Shown here: positions 14,704 to 22,619 of the stretch, piece by piece
Layout: every line of letters begins with the position of its first letter
How positions within the stretch are numbered: the first letter of the stretch is position 1
From: Salinivirgaceae bacterium
Lineage (GTDB): Bacteria > Bacteroidota > Bacteroidia > Bacteroidales > SZUA-534
Reading direction: 5' to 3'
Assembly: GCA_017617355.1 (NCBI GenBank)
Contig: JAFZWI010000129.1
Span: forward strand, 97,673 to 130,372
DNA: 32,700 nucleotides
Position numbers and translations under genes: made by a program
The notes under the pieces: generated by a model
What the model was told of the DNA's origin: nothing
What the model saw: the letters and a program-made list of their open reading frames with translations, nothing else
Databases searched by the model: none

Positions 14704-17700
14704 TTAGAAAGTTATGTTTAATCCAACTAAGAAAGTACGTGTCGATGGCGTGTTGGTGCCAACAGTAAGTACCGAACTTGCTTTGTAGGCTGTGGTTCCT
14801 GTGGCAACATTTTCAGTACCGAACGAGTTTGTCTCAGGGTCAAGACCAGTTTCTTTCTTGAATTTTGAAGCAATAACCCATGGGTTTTGAATTGTTCCGT
14901 AAACGCGAATCTTCTTGATGCCAATCTCGTCTAACACAGTGTTGCCGTTGTTTTTGAAGTTGTAGCCCAAGGTGATTGTGCGGATTTTGCAGTACGAAGC
15001 ATTGAAGTATCCGAGTGTTGATGCGTAAGCTGCATTGTCTTGATCCCTGCGGGTAGCCGGATCCGGATATTTTGCGTTTCTGTTATTAATCATATAGTTA
15101 CCGTTCTCATCCTTCTTTATGGTTGCGTTTGCCCCCTTGCCTTCTCTTTCCGCAGTGAAGTAGTCGACATCGACATTGTTGCGTCGGCCGCTAAGCAGGT
15201 TCAAATAACCATTGCTAGAGTGCAATGTGCTGATGAGTGTGCCACCAACTTGGAAAGCGCCAATAATGGTCAGGTCAATGCCTTTCCACTCCAGACGGGT
15301 GTTGAAACCGCCGTTCAGTTTTGGGTCAATGTGTATAATTTGTTTGTCTTCAGGACCGATTGCACGGGTTGGCATACCGTTTTCATCAAAATCGCCTGTG
15401 TATTTTACGCGGATCATGCCGGCGTCGCCACCAGGTTCTATAATTTTACCATACGATTTGTCATAACCTTCTGGTTGATAATAGTAGTCTTCAGGCATCC
15501 ACAAGCCTATTTTCTCATAGTCGTAGATAGAACTGATTGGGTGACCTACAAACCAGCAGTTTGCCTCGTCGCGCTCAGCCCCCGATGCCAGTTCAACCAA
15601 TTCGTTTTTGTTGCTGTACATGTTCATTCCTGCTTCCCATGTAAGGCCGTTGAAATTGTCAAGAATTGTGGCGTTGATGTTGAACTCCCAACCTTTGTTC
15701 TGTGTCTTTCCTATGTTGTCCATATAGCTGCTGACACCTGATGTGGAGGGCAGGCTGACGCTCAACAGCACGTCGTTGGTGTTTTGTACATAGTACTCAA
15801 AGCTACCACTGATGCGGTCAAGGATGCCGAAGTCAATACCATAGTTCATTGTCTCGGAAAACTCCCAACCAAGTTCGTCGTTAGCTAATTCCGATACGTA
15901 GTAACCTGTGCTTACAACATCGTTGCCAAAATTGTATGGGCGGGTTGCAAGCAAGCCGAGGGTCTTGAACGGAGCTACAGCCTGGTTTGAGGTTTGACCG
16001 TAACCAACACGGAATTTCAGTGAGTTCAGCCAAGAGAAATCCTCCATAAACGATTCGCGGCCAAGGTTCCAGCCAACAGATACGGCAGGGTAGGTGTGAG
16101 AATTTCTGCTCTTAGCTAAACGCGACGATTTATCGTTACGTACGGCAACGGTAATCATGTAGCGGTCGTCGTAAGAATACATCAAACGGGCCATTGCTGA
16201 TTTCAAACCTGATTCGCTATAGCCTTGTCTGCTCGGATCCACCGATGTCGAGCCTTCATCATTTATGCGGCCCAAATTGTAGTACAAGAATTTCTTGGAT
16301 GCTATGCCAGTGGCAGAAACATATGTTGAATGGTCTTGTGAGCGCTCGAACGACAATAAGCCTACAGCGTTGATAGTGTGATTGCCAAAGGTTCTGTCGT
16401 AAGTGATCAAGTTTTCAATAGCCCAGTTCAAGTTAAGTGATTTTGAAAGTGAAGCTGATGATGCAGATGCTGGGTCTTTGGCAAAAACCCCAACGCCTTG
16501 ATAGTAACCGCTTTGGCTGTATTTCAGATTCAAACCAGTGTTTATGCGGTATTTCAAACCTTCAACACGCGGAATTGATAATTCGGCGTACAAACTGTTA
16601 AATGTTCCATAGGTTGTTCGTTTATCTTCCCAGTCACCATCATCATATATTTTCTCCAAAGTTTCGCGAGTGCGCATCCAAATACCCTGGTCAACGGTGT
16701 TGTTGTCGATGAGGCGGCGGGTATTGCCTGAGGAATCAGTCGGGCTTACCATTGGCGATGCTGCCAGCGCGTCGTAAATGCCGATGCTGTTGCCGTTGGT
16801 AATGTTGTAGTTGTTGTTGCTTGTGAAGCCGACTTTGATGTACTTGCCTACTTTTTGGTCCATTGCTGCGCGTTGTGAGAATCGAGAGTAGTTCTGCAAC
16901 GGCAAAACAGCCTCTTCGCGGTAGTAACCGAAACCGAAGCTGTAAGCGGCCGTTTTTGTACCACCGGTAACTGAAAGGTCATGGCTTGTAACCATACCAT
17001 TGTCGTACATAAGGTCTTGCCAATCGGTATCAACGCCCTGTGCAATTCCCTGTTCTTCCATTTGGCTGCTTTTAAATGTGCCTTTGTAATCGCGCAAGGT
17101 TTTCAGTTTTTCTGCGTTCATCATCGGATATTTCGAGAACACGGTTTTAACGCCATAGTATCCACTATATACTATTTGTGCGTCCTGCTCAATGCTGCCT
17201 TTGGTTGTAGTTACCAAGATAACGCCGTTGGCACCACGCGAACCGTAGATTGCAGTTGCGGATGCGTCTTTCAGAATGTCAATGCTCTTGATTGAGTTCG
17301 GGTCAATGTCGCCAAGCGAACCGGCAAACGGAACACCGTCCAATACAATCAACGGGTCGTTGCTTGCATTAAGTGAGCGGGTACCACGAACGCGAATCTG
17401 CATCTCAGCACCAGGCTTTGTCGAAGACTGTTGCATATTGACACCGGCGATACGGCCTTGCAGCGATTGGGTGATGTTTGAGCCAGGCATCTCGCGAACA
17501 ACGTCGCCTTTCATTGATGCTACCGAGCCGGTTACAGCCTCTTTGCGCTGAGTACCGTAACCCACAACCACAACCTCGCTCAAACCAATCAGGTCTGGTG
17601 TCAAATTAACGTTAATCGAGTTACCACTAACGGTAACTTCTTCAGTTGAGTAGCCAATGTAGGTAAACACCAGGACATCTCCGTCGGCGGCTTGTATGCT

Positions 17701-17892
17701 GTAAGCTCCGTCGCCTCCGGTAATGGTTCCGGCAGTGGTACCTTTGATGACTACGTTCACTCCCGGCAACGGGAGTTGGTCCTCATCTGTAACGACACCT
17801 TTCACATCGTGAGTCTGTGCCATTGTGCAGAATGAGAACAGCAAAGCAGGAAGCAGTGTTGCAACCTTTCTCCATAATTGTTGTTTCATCAT
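14704..17892 (-). CDS. SusC/RagA-family TonB-dependent outer-membrane glycan transporter
   Basis: A 1062-residue outer-membrane beta-barrel that imports oligosaccharides with energy from TonB-ExbBD. Residues 1-25 are a signal peptide (cleavage after TMA). Residues about 28-112 are the carboxypeptidase-regulatory-like domain (VKGVVTDEDQLPLPGVNVVIKG...). GLSEVVVVGYGTQRKEAVTGSV is the SusC-family signature, followed by the plug (about 120-235: IRVRGTRSLNASNDPLIVLDGVPF, SIDILKDASATAIYGSRGANGVILVTT) and the barrel to the C-terminal FLVGLNITF. No STN domain, so it is not the transducing type used with an ECF sigma/anti-sigma pair. Two ATG codons are adjacent (17892 and 17889). It is first gene of the susCD operon; the 391-base upstream region holds two LacI-type boxes and a 15-mer shared with the TlpA gene. 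Confidence 0.96.
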   Translation of the reverse strand: MMKQQLWRKVATLLPALLFSFCTMAQTHDVKGVVTDEDQLPLPGVNVVIKGTTAGTITGGDGAYSIQAADGDVLVFTYIGYSTEEVTVSGNSINVNLTPDLIGLSEVVVVGYGTQRKEAVTGSVASMKGDVVREMPGSNITQSLQGRIAGVNMQQSSTKPGAEMQIRVRGTRSLNASNDPLIVLDGVPFAGSLGDIDPNSIKSIDILKDASATAIYGSRGANGVILVTTTKGSIEQDAQIVYSGYYGVKTVFSKYPMMNAEKLKTLRDYKGTFKSSQMEEQGIAQGVDTDWQDLMYDNGMVTSHDLSVTGGTKTAAYSFGFGYYREEAVLPLQNYSRFSQRAAMDQKVGKYIKVGFTSNNNYNITNGNSIGIYDALAASPMVSPTDSSGNTRRLIDNNTVDQGIWMRTRETLEKIYDDGDWEDKRTTYGTFNSLYAELSIPRVEGLKYRINTGLNLKYSQSGYYQGVGVFAKDPASASSASLSKSLNLNWAIENLITYDRTFGNHTINAVGLLSFERSQDHSTYVSATGIASKKFLYYNLGRINDEGSTSVDPSRQGYSESGLKSAMARLMYSYDDRYMITVAVRNDKSSRLAKSRNSHTYPAVSVGWNLGRESFMEDFSWLNSLKFRVGYGQTSNQAVAPFKTLGLLATRPYNFGNDVVSTGYYVSELANDELGWEFSETMNYGIDFGILDRISGSFEYYVQNTNDVLLSVSLPSTSGVSSYMDNIGKTQNKGWEFNINATILDNFNGLTWEAGMNMYSNKNELVELASGAERDEANCWFVGHPISSIYDYEKIGLWMPEDYYYQPEGYDKSYGKIIEPGGDAGMIRVKYTGDFDENGMPTRAIGPEDKQIIHIDPKLNGGFNTRLEWKGIDLTIIGAFQVGGTLISTLHSSNGYLNLLSGRRNNVDVDYFTAEREGKGANATIKKDENGNYMINNRNAKYPDPATRRDQDNAAYASTLGYFNASYCKIRTITLGYNFKNNGNTVLDEIGIKKIRVYGTIQNPWVIASKFKKETGLDPETNSFGTENVATGTTAYKASSVLTVGTNTPSTRTFLVGLNITF

Positions 17893-18071
17893 AAATTGGT
17901 TTTTAGTTATTAAATCTTGCCGGATTCATTTGTTACTAGTGGTATGGCAAATGCTGCCGGCATTTTTAGTTGTGCTAAAAGTATTTTGTCGTTTCCGGAG
18001 AGGCTTTCAATATTGGATATTTGACTTTCAATTTTAGATTTTTCTTCAAAAATTTGATTAACAACAATTTA

Positions 18072-18085
18072 TGCAATCGGTTGTG
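18072..18085. promoter_or_regulatory. LacI-type operator-like box 1 upstream of susC
   Basis: TGCAATCGGTTGTG is a near-palindrome around a central CG and fits the LacI-family form TGnAAnCGnTTnCA except at the last two positions. An identical copy lies 62 bases away (18134-18147), close to six helical turns, and a third relative is upstream of the TlpA gene. Confidence 0.6.
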
Positions 18086-18099
18086 TAAAACAATAACAG

Positions 18100-18114
18100 A
18101 TTGAATATCAGTAT
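18100..18114. promoter_or_regulatory. 15-mer shared by the susC and TlpA-gene upstream regions
   Basis: ATTGAATATCAGTAT occurs exactly here, between the two LacI-type boxes, and again at 23772-23786 just upstream of the TlpA-like gene. Role unknown; it could be a regulator site or part of the promoter. Confidence 0.45.
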
Positions 18115-18133
18115 TCTATATAATTAGCGGTTT

Positions 18134-18147
18134 TGCAATCGGTTGTG
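18134..18147. promoter_or_regulatory. LacI-type operator-like box 2 upstream of susC
   Basis: TGCAATCGGTTGTG, identical to box 1 and in the same orientation. Confidence 0.6.
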
Positions 18148-18159
18148 ATACGATGCGAA

Positions 18160-18214
18160 TAAAAAACAATCGCAGATAGGTTTCAAAAACTGATTTTGAA
18201 ACTCTGCGATTGTT
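18160..18214 (-). terminator. Strong Rho-independent terminator of the yhhQ-queF operon
   Basis: Two stacked perfect helices: 12 bp (AACAATCGCAGA / TCTGCGATTGTT) and 9 bp (GTTTCAAAA / TTTTGAAAC) separated by a 3-base bulge, with a 5-base loop. On the minus strand it is followed by TTTTTT. It isolates susCD from read-through. The rest of 17893-18283 holds the operator-like boxes and AT-rich sequence but no gene. Confidence 0.92.
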
Positions 18215-18283
18215 GAAAATGTCGGTAAAATGACAGGTAAAAAACGCTTGTGCGTTGCTTCGCCAAACGTGTTTTAGCAGCTT

Positions 18284-18751
18284 CTAAATAATCTGATGTT
18301 GCGTTAGTCGCTGTGCGGCCAGCTGCTCGTATTTGGTGCCTGGTTTGCCGTAGTTGGCGTAAGGGTAGATGCTGATTCCGCCGCGCGGAAGGAACAAACC
18401 TATAACTTCAATGTATTTAGGCTCCATCAGCTTAATGAGGTCTTTCATTATTATGTTGACGCAATCCTCGTGGAAATCGCCGTGGTTGCGGAAACTGAAC
18501 AGATAGAGTTTCAGACTTTTGCTCTCAACCATCTTTTTGTCGGGCAGATACATTATCTTGATTTCGGCAAAATCGGGCTGGCCGGTTATCGGGCATAGCG
18601 ATGTGAATTCTGGGCAGTTGAATTGAACCCAGTAGTCGTTGTCGGGGTGTTTGTTCTCAAATGCTTCCAGAATCCCGGGAGTGTAGTCGGTCAAGTATTC
18701 GGTTTCCTGACCAAGCGATTTCAGTCCTTCGGTTTTACGTTTGCTGTCCAT
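18284..18751 (-). CDS. queF: NADPH-dependent 7-cyano-7-deazaguanine (preQ0) reductase QueF
   Basis: A 155-residue cytoplasmic enzyme of the short (type I, B. subtilis-like) QueF class; it reduces the nitrile of preQ0 to the aminomethyl of preQ1 for queuosine in tRNA. Visible residues are the nucleophile Cys53 in [10 protein letters not shown], the proton-donor Asp61 in GQPDF, the QueF motif [15 protein letters not shown] (Glu76 onward) and the nearby HED (95-97). Start: a longer frame with a TTG start overlaps the upstream gene's end; the ATG at 18751 gives the normal length and lies 10 bases after the yhhQ stop. It is second in an operon behind a preQ1 riboswitch and ends before a strong terminator. 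Confidence 0.95.
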   Translation of the reverse strand: MDSKRKTEGLKSLGQETEYLTDYTPGILEAFENKHPDNDYWVQFNCPEFTSLCPITGQPDFAEIKIMYLPDKKMVESKSLKLYLFSFRNHGDFHEDCVNIIMKDLIKLMEPKYIEVIGLFLPRGGISIYPYANYGKPGTKYEQLAAQRLTQHQII

Positions 18752-18761
18752 GGCTGTTGAG

Positions 18762-19445
18762 TTATGATACTTTGAAAATGTTGTAATCAATCTGCTCGTC
18801 GTACACGTCTTCGCCTTCAATCTTTTTAGTCAGTTTCACCACTCTTGATGTTATAGGCAGAATGATAATCTCATAAAGCGTTTTCAGCAAAATCTGTGAT
18901 ATTATCATCGACGGCATTGCACTCCACGGAATCACAAACGACAGCGCGAGCGGAAAGAATATGAGCGAGTCGGTTGTCTCGCCGAAAACGGTGCTGACAA
19001 TGGCGCGCAGAGGGAAGTTGCGGCCATGCGAGCGGAGTTTCATGCGGCTCATCACGTAGGCGTTTACAAACGAGCCGATGATGAAAGCTAAAAACGATGC
19101 AGCGGCAATGCGCGGCGCAAGTCCGAATATGGCGTGAAATCCTTCCTGGCCGTTCCAATAGGGGGCACCAGGAATGGCATCGGCCAATGCCCCGAATATC
19201 ACAAAGATGAAATTCATTGCAAAGCCGGTCCAGATAAGCATTCGCATACGGCTGTATCCCCACACCTCGCACACGCAATCATTGATGATGTAGCTTATCG
19301 GAAAAACAATAAGACCGCTTGTGAAGTTGAATGGGCCAATGGTTATCTGCTTTGTTCCTAATGCGTTAGCCGTAATCAGACAAACGCAAAAAAGTATGCT
19401 GAAAAGCATAAACAGCACACTTACTTGCTTGTTTTTGTTGGTCAT
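18762..19445 (-). CDS. yhhQ: YhhQ/QPTR-family queuosine precursor (preQ0/preQ1) transporter
   Basis: A 227-residue inner-membrane protein with about six hydrophobic segments (near residues 9-27, 40-56, 70-90, 110-132, 150-178 and 184-205). Family marks include [11 protein letters not shown], the conserved [17 protein letters not shown] (typically D..tEvyGy in the family) and [15 protein letters not shown]. YhhQ proteins import queuosine precursors from outside. Together with QueF this is a salvage route: take up preQ0 and reduce it to preQ1. No de novo genes (queC, queD, queE) are in the window. The ATG lies only 3 bases after the pseudoknot helix of a preQ1-I riboswitch, so translation should fall when preQ1 is abundant. 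Confidence 0.92.
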   Translation of the reverse strand: MTNKNKQVSVLFMLFSILFCVCLITANALGTKQITIGPFNFTSGLIVFPISYIINDCVCEVWGYSRMRMLIWTGFAMNFIFVIFGALADAIPGAPYWNGQEGFHAIFGLAPRIAAASFLAFIIGSFVNAYVMSRMKLRSHGRNFPLRAIVSTVFGETTDSLIFFPLALSFVIPWSAMPSMIISQILLKTLYEIIILPITSRVVKLTKKIEGEDVYDEQIDYNIFKVS

Positions 19446-19448
19446 TGT

Positions 19449-19483
19449 CTTGTTTTGTTAAAGGGGGTTGTCAAGTACCCCTG
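19449..19483 (-). ncRNA. preQ1-I riboswitch controlling yhhQ-queF
   Basis: On the minus strand the leader reads CAGGGGTACTTGAC followed by AACCCCC and a tail TTTAACAAAACAAG. P1 is GGGGT/ACCCC; the loop CTTG (19475-19472) pairs with the tail CAAG (19452-19449) to give the H-type pseudoknot P2, with the A-rich tail AACAAAA lying in the P1 groove. The tail matches that of the known Thermoanaerobacter tengcongensis preQ1-I aptamer (TTAACAAAACAAG) almost base for base. P2 ends 3 bases before the yhhQ ATG, so the likely mechanism is translational blocking. The genes controlled (transport and reduction of the ligand precursor) fit the ligand. Confidence 0.9.
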
Positions 19484-19495
19484 TGTTTGCGGCCG

Positions 19496-19527
19496 CAAAA
19501 ATAAAGCCTAAATTTTAATTCTCAAAA
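19496..19527 (-). promoter_or_regulatory. Consensus Bacteroidetes promoter of the yhhQ-queF operon
   Basis: On the minus strand TTTTG (19527-19523), a 19-base spacer, and TATTTTTG (19503-19496) fit TTTG-N19-TAnnTTTG perfectly. The start point would be near 19489, directly before the riboswitch aptamer. Confidence 0.85.
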
Positions 19528-19579
19528 CAAACCTGAACGCTAACGCAGACATTGACACTAACTTATAACTCCCCATACC

Positions 19580-19612
19580 AAAAACGGCTCTTACCCGAAA
19601 GCAAGAGCCGTT
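19580..19612 (-). terminator. Rho-independent terminator of the TlpA-esterase-GH43 operon
   Basis: A perfect 10-bp stem (AACGGCTCTT with AAGAGCCGTT, 10-base loop); on the minus strand it continues into TTTTT. It lies 24 bases after the GH43 stop. Confidence 0.88.
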
Positions 19613-19636
19613 ACTTTATGTCGAAAAAGTTGGTAT

Positions 19637-21256
19637 CTACTCACTGATTCTAAACCAGTCGAAATCGGCATAGCCGCTTGGCTCTTTGGTAGAGTAGTAG
19701 AAGAGAGCGTAACGCTGGCCCATAAAGTGGTCGAGACTGTACGACATTGGCAGTGTGTCGCCGATTTGGTTCCATTGCTTGCCGTCAAGCGAGTAGTGGA
19801 ATACGGCTTTGTCGGCACCGTGGCTGCCAATGGCGCTCTCGTCGGCAATGCGCTCAAAGTTGCACTCGGCTTTGAAATAGACGGTGCTGGCATCGGCAGG
19901 AACGCTTGCAACAATGTGCTGCACGCCGCGGCGCGGTGGCCAGGTGTTGCCGCCATTGCCTTCAGGTTGATTGTTAACCATCACAATCGATTTTTTGTCG
20001 CCATCGTTCTGAATGGCCACAAAGCCGAATTTACCTGCTAGAAGTGCAAGTCCCGCTACGTCGCCATCCTTCAGGTTCGAAGCATCAAGGCAAGCAGAGC
20101 CAGAGCATTTCGGGCCAAAGGTGCGTTGTGTGAGCATATTGCGGCTTTGAGTAAAGAGTGTGTCGGTGCGGTCGGTGCGGAAGCGGATAAAGCCTTTTCG
20201 CTCGGTCATTGTCCAAAGACTGTTCACAGGATTGTGGTTCCACTGCCAAACAATTTTCGGTTGGTCGCCGTCGAACTCGTCGCTGTCAACAATGCCAGGA
20301 ATCAGGCTGCCGTTTGCAGGCAGGTCGAGCGTTTCTGGAACTTTGCCGTCAACACCAAGAACTGGCCAACCATCTTCCCAAACAACAGGAACAAGGTATG
20401 GGATGCGGCCAACTGCGCCACGGTCGCCGAACAAGTAAGCAAACCAGCGGCCATCAGGTGTGTCAATCAGTCCGCCTTGAGCCACGCCTTTGTCTTGGAA
20501 GACAACGCGACCTTCGTACGGGCCAAACAAGTTGTCGGCACGGTGGCAGACAACAGTGCGTACACCGCCACGCGGCCAGCAAATGTTGAACAAGTAGTAT
20601 TTGCCATTGATTTTGAACATCTGCGAGCCTTCGGCACCCAGCATCAGGTTTTCGCCAGCGGGCAGACCTGCGTTCTCAATCAGAACTTTCTCTGAATTTG
20701 GTTTGATTCCGCTCAAATCAGGCTCAACTTCGCGGATTATAAGTTTGCCACCGCCATTTATCATATAAATGTGTCCATCTTCCTCAAACACAACGGTATG
20801 GTCGTGGTGCGAAGGACGGAACTCGTGGCGTTCCCACTTACCATTCTCAATGTTGTCGGTGGTGAAGAAGTAGGTTTTGCCCGTCACCTGGTCGAAGGTG
20901 CTGACAAAGAATTTGCCGTTCACATAGCGTATGCAACTTGCCCACGAGCCTTTGCCGTAGGTGTTTTTGCCGTTGAGCAGCATCGTCTCGTCCTGGTCGC
21001 CCAAAGTCTCGTATGCGTAACCTGCTATCTGCCAGTTGCTCAAGTCTTTCGATTTCATAATTGGCACGCCTGGGTTCATATGCATTGTGGTGCTACTCAT
21101 ATAGTAGGTGTCGCCCACGCGTATCATCGACATATCGGGCACATCGGCCCAAATCATTGGGTTGGTGAAGACCTTTTCGGTGCTTGCACTTTTCTGGCCG
21201 TTGCATCCGCACATTATCGCGGCAGCGGCTAATAAGGTGATTGATAAATGTTTCAT
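19637..21256 (-). CDS. Glycoside hydrolase family 43 lipoprotein, beta-xylosidase / alpha-L-arabinofuranosidase type
   Basis: A 539-residue enzyme. Residues 1-17 are a lipoprotein-like signal (CGC, lipid Cys probably 18). Residues about 28-330 are the five-bladed GH43 propeller: likely base Asp41 in VPDMSMIRVGDTYYMSSTT, pKa-modulating Asp152 in HHDHTVVFEEDGHIY and acid Glu209 in GAEGSQMF, plus PGVPIMKSKDLSNWQ, typical of the XynB-like subfamilies. Residues about 345-539 are the C-terminal beta-sandwich of these xylosidases (ending YADFDWFRISE). It should remove xylose or arabinose from xylan-type oligosaccharides outside the cytoplasm (family knowledge; exact specificity is not visible). It is last in the operon after the SGNH esterase (75-base gap with a palindromic element) and is followed by a terminator. 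Confidence 0.92.
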   Translation of the reverse strand: MKHLSITLLAAAAIMCGCNGQKSASTEKVFTNPMIWADVPDMSMIRVGDTYYMSSTTMHMNPGVPIMKSKDLSNWQIAGYAYETLGDQDETMLLNGKNTYGKGSWASCIRYVNGKFFVSTFDQVTGKTYFFTTDNIENGKWERHEFRPSHHDHTVVFEEDGHIYMINGGGKLIIREVEPDLSGIKPNSEKVLIENAGLPAGENLMLGAEGSQMFKINGKYYLFNICWPRGGVRTVVCHRADNLFGPYEGRVVFQDKGVAQGGLIDTPDGRWFAYLFGDRGAVGRIPYLVPVVWEDGWPVLGVDGKVPETLDLPANGSLIPGIVDSDEFDGDQPKIVWQWNHNPVNSLWTMTERKGFIRFRTDRTDTLFTQSRNMLTQRTFGPKCSGSACLDASNLKDGDVAGLALLAGKFGFVAIQNDGDKKSIVMVNNQPEGNGGNTWPPRRGVQHIVASVPADASTVYFKAECNFERIADESAIGSHGADKAVFHYSLDGKQWNQIGDTLPMSYSLDHFMGQRYALFYYSTKEPSGYADFDWFRISE

Positions 21257-21281
21257 TGAGTTGAAAGTTTATAAGTTATAA

Positions 21282-21309
21282 GTAGAGACGCGCCGTGGCA
21301 CGTCTGTAC
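21282..21309. repeat. Palindromic element, copy 3, between the esterase and GH43 genes
   Basis: GTAGAGACGCGCC and GGCACGTCTGTAC pair at 11 of 13 positions around a 2-base loop. It shares the AGAGACG/CGTCT arms of the copies at 12375 and 12445. Being inside an operon it could act on mRNA stability. Confidence 0.7.
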
Positions 21310-21331
21310 AAGTTTTATTTACCGATAATAA

Positions 21332-22549
21332 TCATTCAAACAACTTTAAATCAACAAACTCGCCAAGTGCCTTGTGACCGTTGGCGTTGGGGTGCAGATT
21401 GTCGTTGTCGTGCAGGTCGGGGGTCATAACTGTGGTGTCCGAAGTGCTGCAAATGGCTTTCTCAAAGTCGATTACGGCGTCGAACTTGCCGCAAGTGCGA
21501 ATCCAGTTGTTCACGGCCAGGCGGCACTGTTCCTTCTCTGGCGAGCCGTAGAAGCACTCTTTGAACGGAGTGACGGTTGCGCCGTAAATCTTCAGCCCGT
21601 GAGCGTGTGCCGTGTCAATCATTTTTGAGTAGGCTGCAATCAGTTCTTTTTCTGTCACCGACGGATTTGGCGAGTAGCCCATATCGTTAACGCCCTCAAA
21701 CAGAATGACATACTTAACGCCGGGTTGCTCAATAACATCGCGGTTAAAGCGCACTGAAGCGTTGGGGCCCAGTCCGCCGCGAATGACGCAGTTGCCGCCA
21801 ATACCCATATTGAGCACAGCAAGTTTGTTTGTTGCGGGATTGGCCAACAGACGCTCAGAAAAGACATCGGTCCAGCGGTTCACCTTGTTGGTGGTTGAGC
21901 CGCGGCCGTCGGTAATTGAGTTGCCAACAATGGCAATGGCTGCAGTCGGTTCGTCGGCCACCACGTCGAGACGCTCAATGGTATACCAATGGTCGGTTGT
22001 GACGGCATCGGCAAAATCGATGTTGTTCAGTTCGTTGCCTGTCAAAATGTACGATGTGGTGCGAGAGCCTGGATGGCCGGTGATATCGCTTGGCACAAAG
22101 GTGTAAGCGATGGTCACGGCCACGTCCATACGCGGCGTCAGCACAAACGGCAGCGCATCGGAAATCACTGATTTGCCCTTCTCAATATCGATGGCTTGTT
22201 TTCCGCCGAATAGTACGTTAACGGCCTTTGTGGTGTCAATTTTGCTGCCTTCGAGGGCGGGAGCGAGGCTAACGGCGGCAATCTTCAGCACGTCGTTGCC
22301 GAACTCGTTCGAGAGTTTCAAACGCACGGTCTCGCCGCCAATCGACACGCGGATTTTCTGGCGGATGGTGTTACCGCTGATTCCCGGCTCTGGCGGGCAG
22401 TTATGCGGCTCGGTCAGTTGGACGGCTGTTCCCCAGGTTCCAACCCAGCGCTGATTGTCAGATTGTTTCACTGTTGATGATTGGCACGATGTGCCTATCA
22501 ATGCGCCTGCAATCAGGCAGCAGATTGTGATTTTACTTAAATGTTTCAT
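21332..22549 (-). CDS. SGNH/GDSL-family carbohydrate esterase lipoprotein
   Basis: A 405-residue lipoprotein (Cys22 in IGTSC). Residues about 33-190 form an N-terminal beta domain seen in secreted SGNH esterases (WVGTWGTAVQLTEP...IRQKIRVSIGGETVRLKLSNEFG). Residues about 200-405 are the SGNH hydrolase: block I VGNSITDG (nucleophile Ser211), block II glycine in MGIGGN, block III GVND, and block V DNLH (Asp383, His386). Such enzymes commonly remove acetyl or related acyl groups from plant polysaccharides; next to a GH43 this suggests xylan deacetylation (inference). The signal sequence closely matches that of the TlpA-like protein encoded just upstream. It is middle gene of a three-gene operon (70- and 75-base gaps). 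Confidence 0.9.
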   Translation of the reverse strand: MKHLSKITICCLIAGALIGTSCQSSTVKQSDNQRWVGTWGTAVQLTEPHNCPPEPGISGNTIRQKIRVSIGGETVRLKLSNEFGNDVLKIAAVSLAPALEGSKIDTTKAVNVLFGGKQAIDIEKGKSVISDALPFVLTPRMDVAVTIAYTFVPSDITGHPGSRTTSYILTGNELNNIDFADAVTTDHWYTIERLDVVADEPTAAIAIVGNSITDGRGSTTNKVNRWTDVFSERLLANPATNKLAVLNMGIGGNCVIRGGLGPNASVRFNRDVIEQPGVKYVILFEGVNDMGYSPNPSVTEKELIAAYSKMIDTAHAHGLKIYGATVTPFKECFYGSPEKEQCRLAVNNWIRTCGKFDAVIDFEKAICSTSDTTVMTPDLHDNDNLHPNANGHKALGEFVDLKLFE

Positions 22550-22619
22550 TTTTGTATGAATTAACGTGAAAATAATGAAGTTACATTTCTTATGAAGTTG
22601 GCAGCGTCCATTATCTTGC

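Noticed and set aside
17893-18283. Possible extra small gene or tRNA between susC and queF
   Set aside because: No cloverleaf and no coding frame with a plausible start; the region is explained by a terminator and regulatory motifs.
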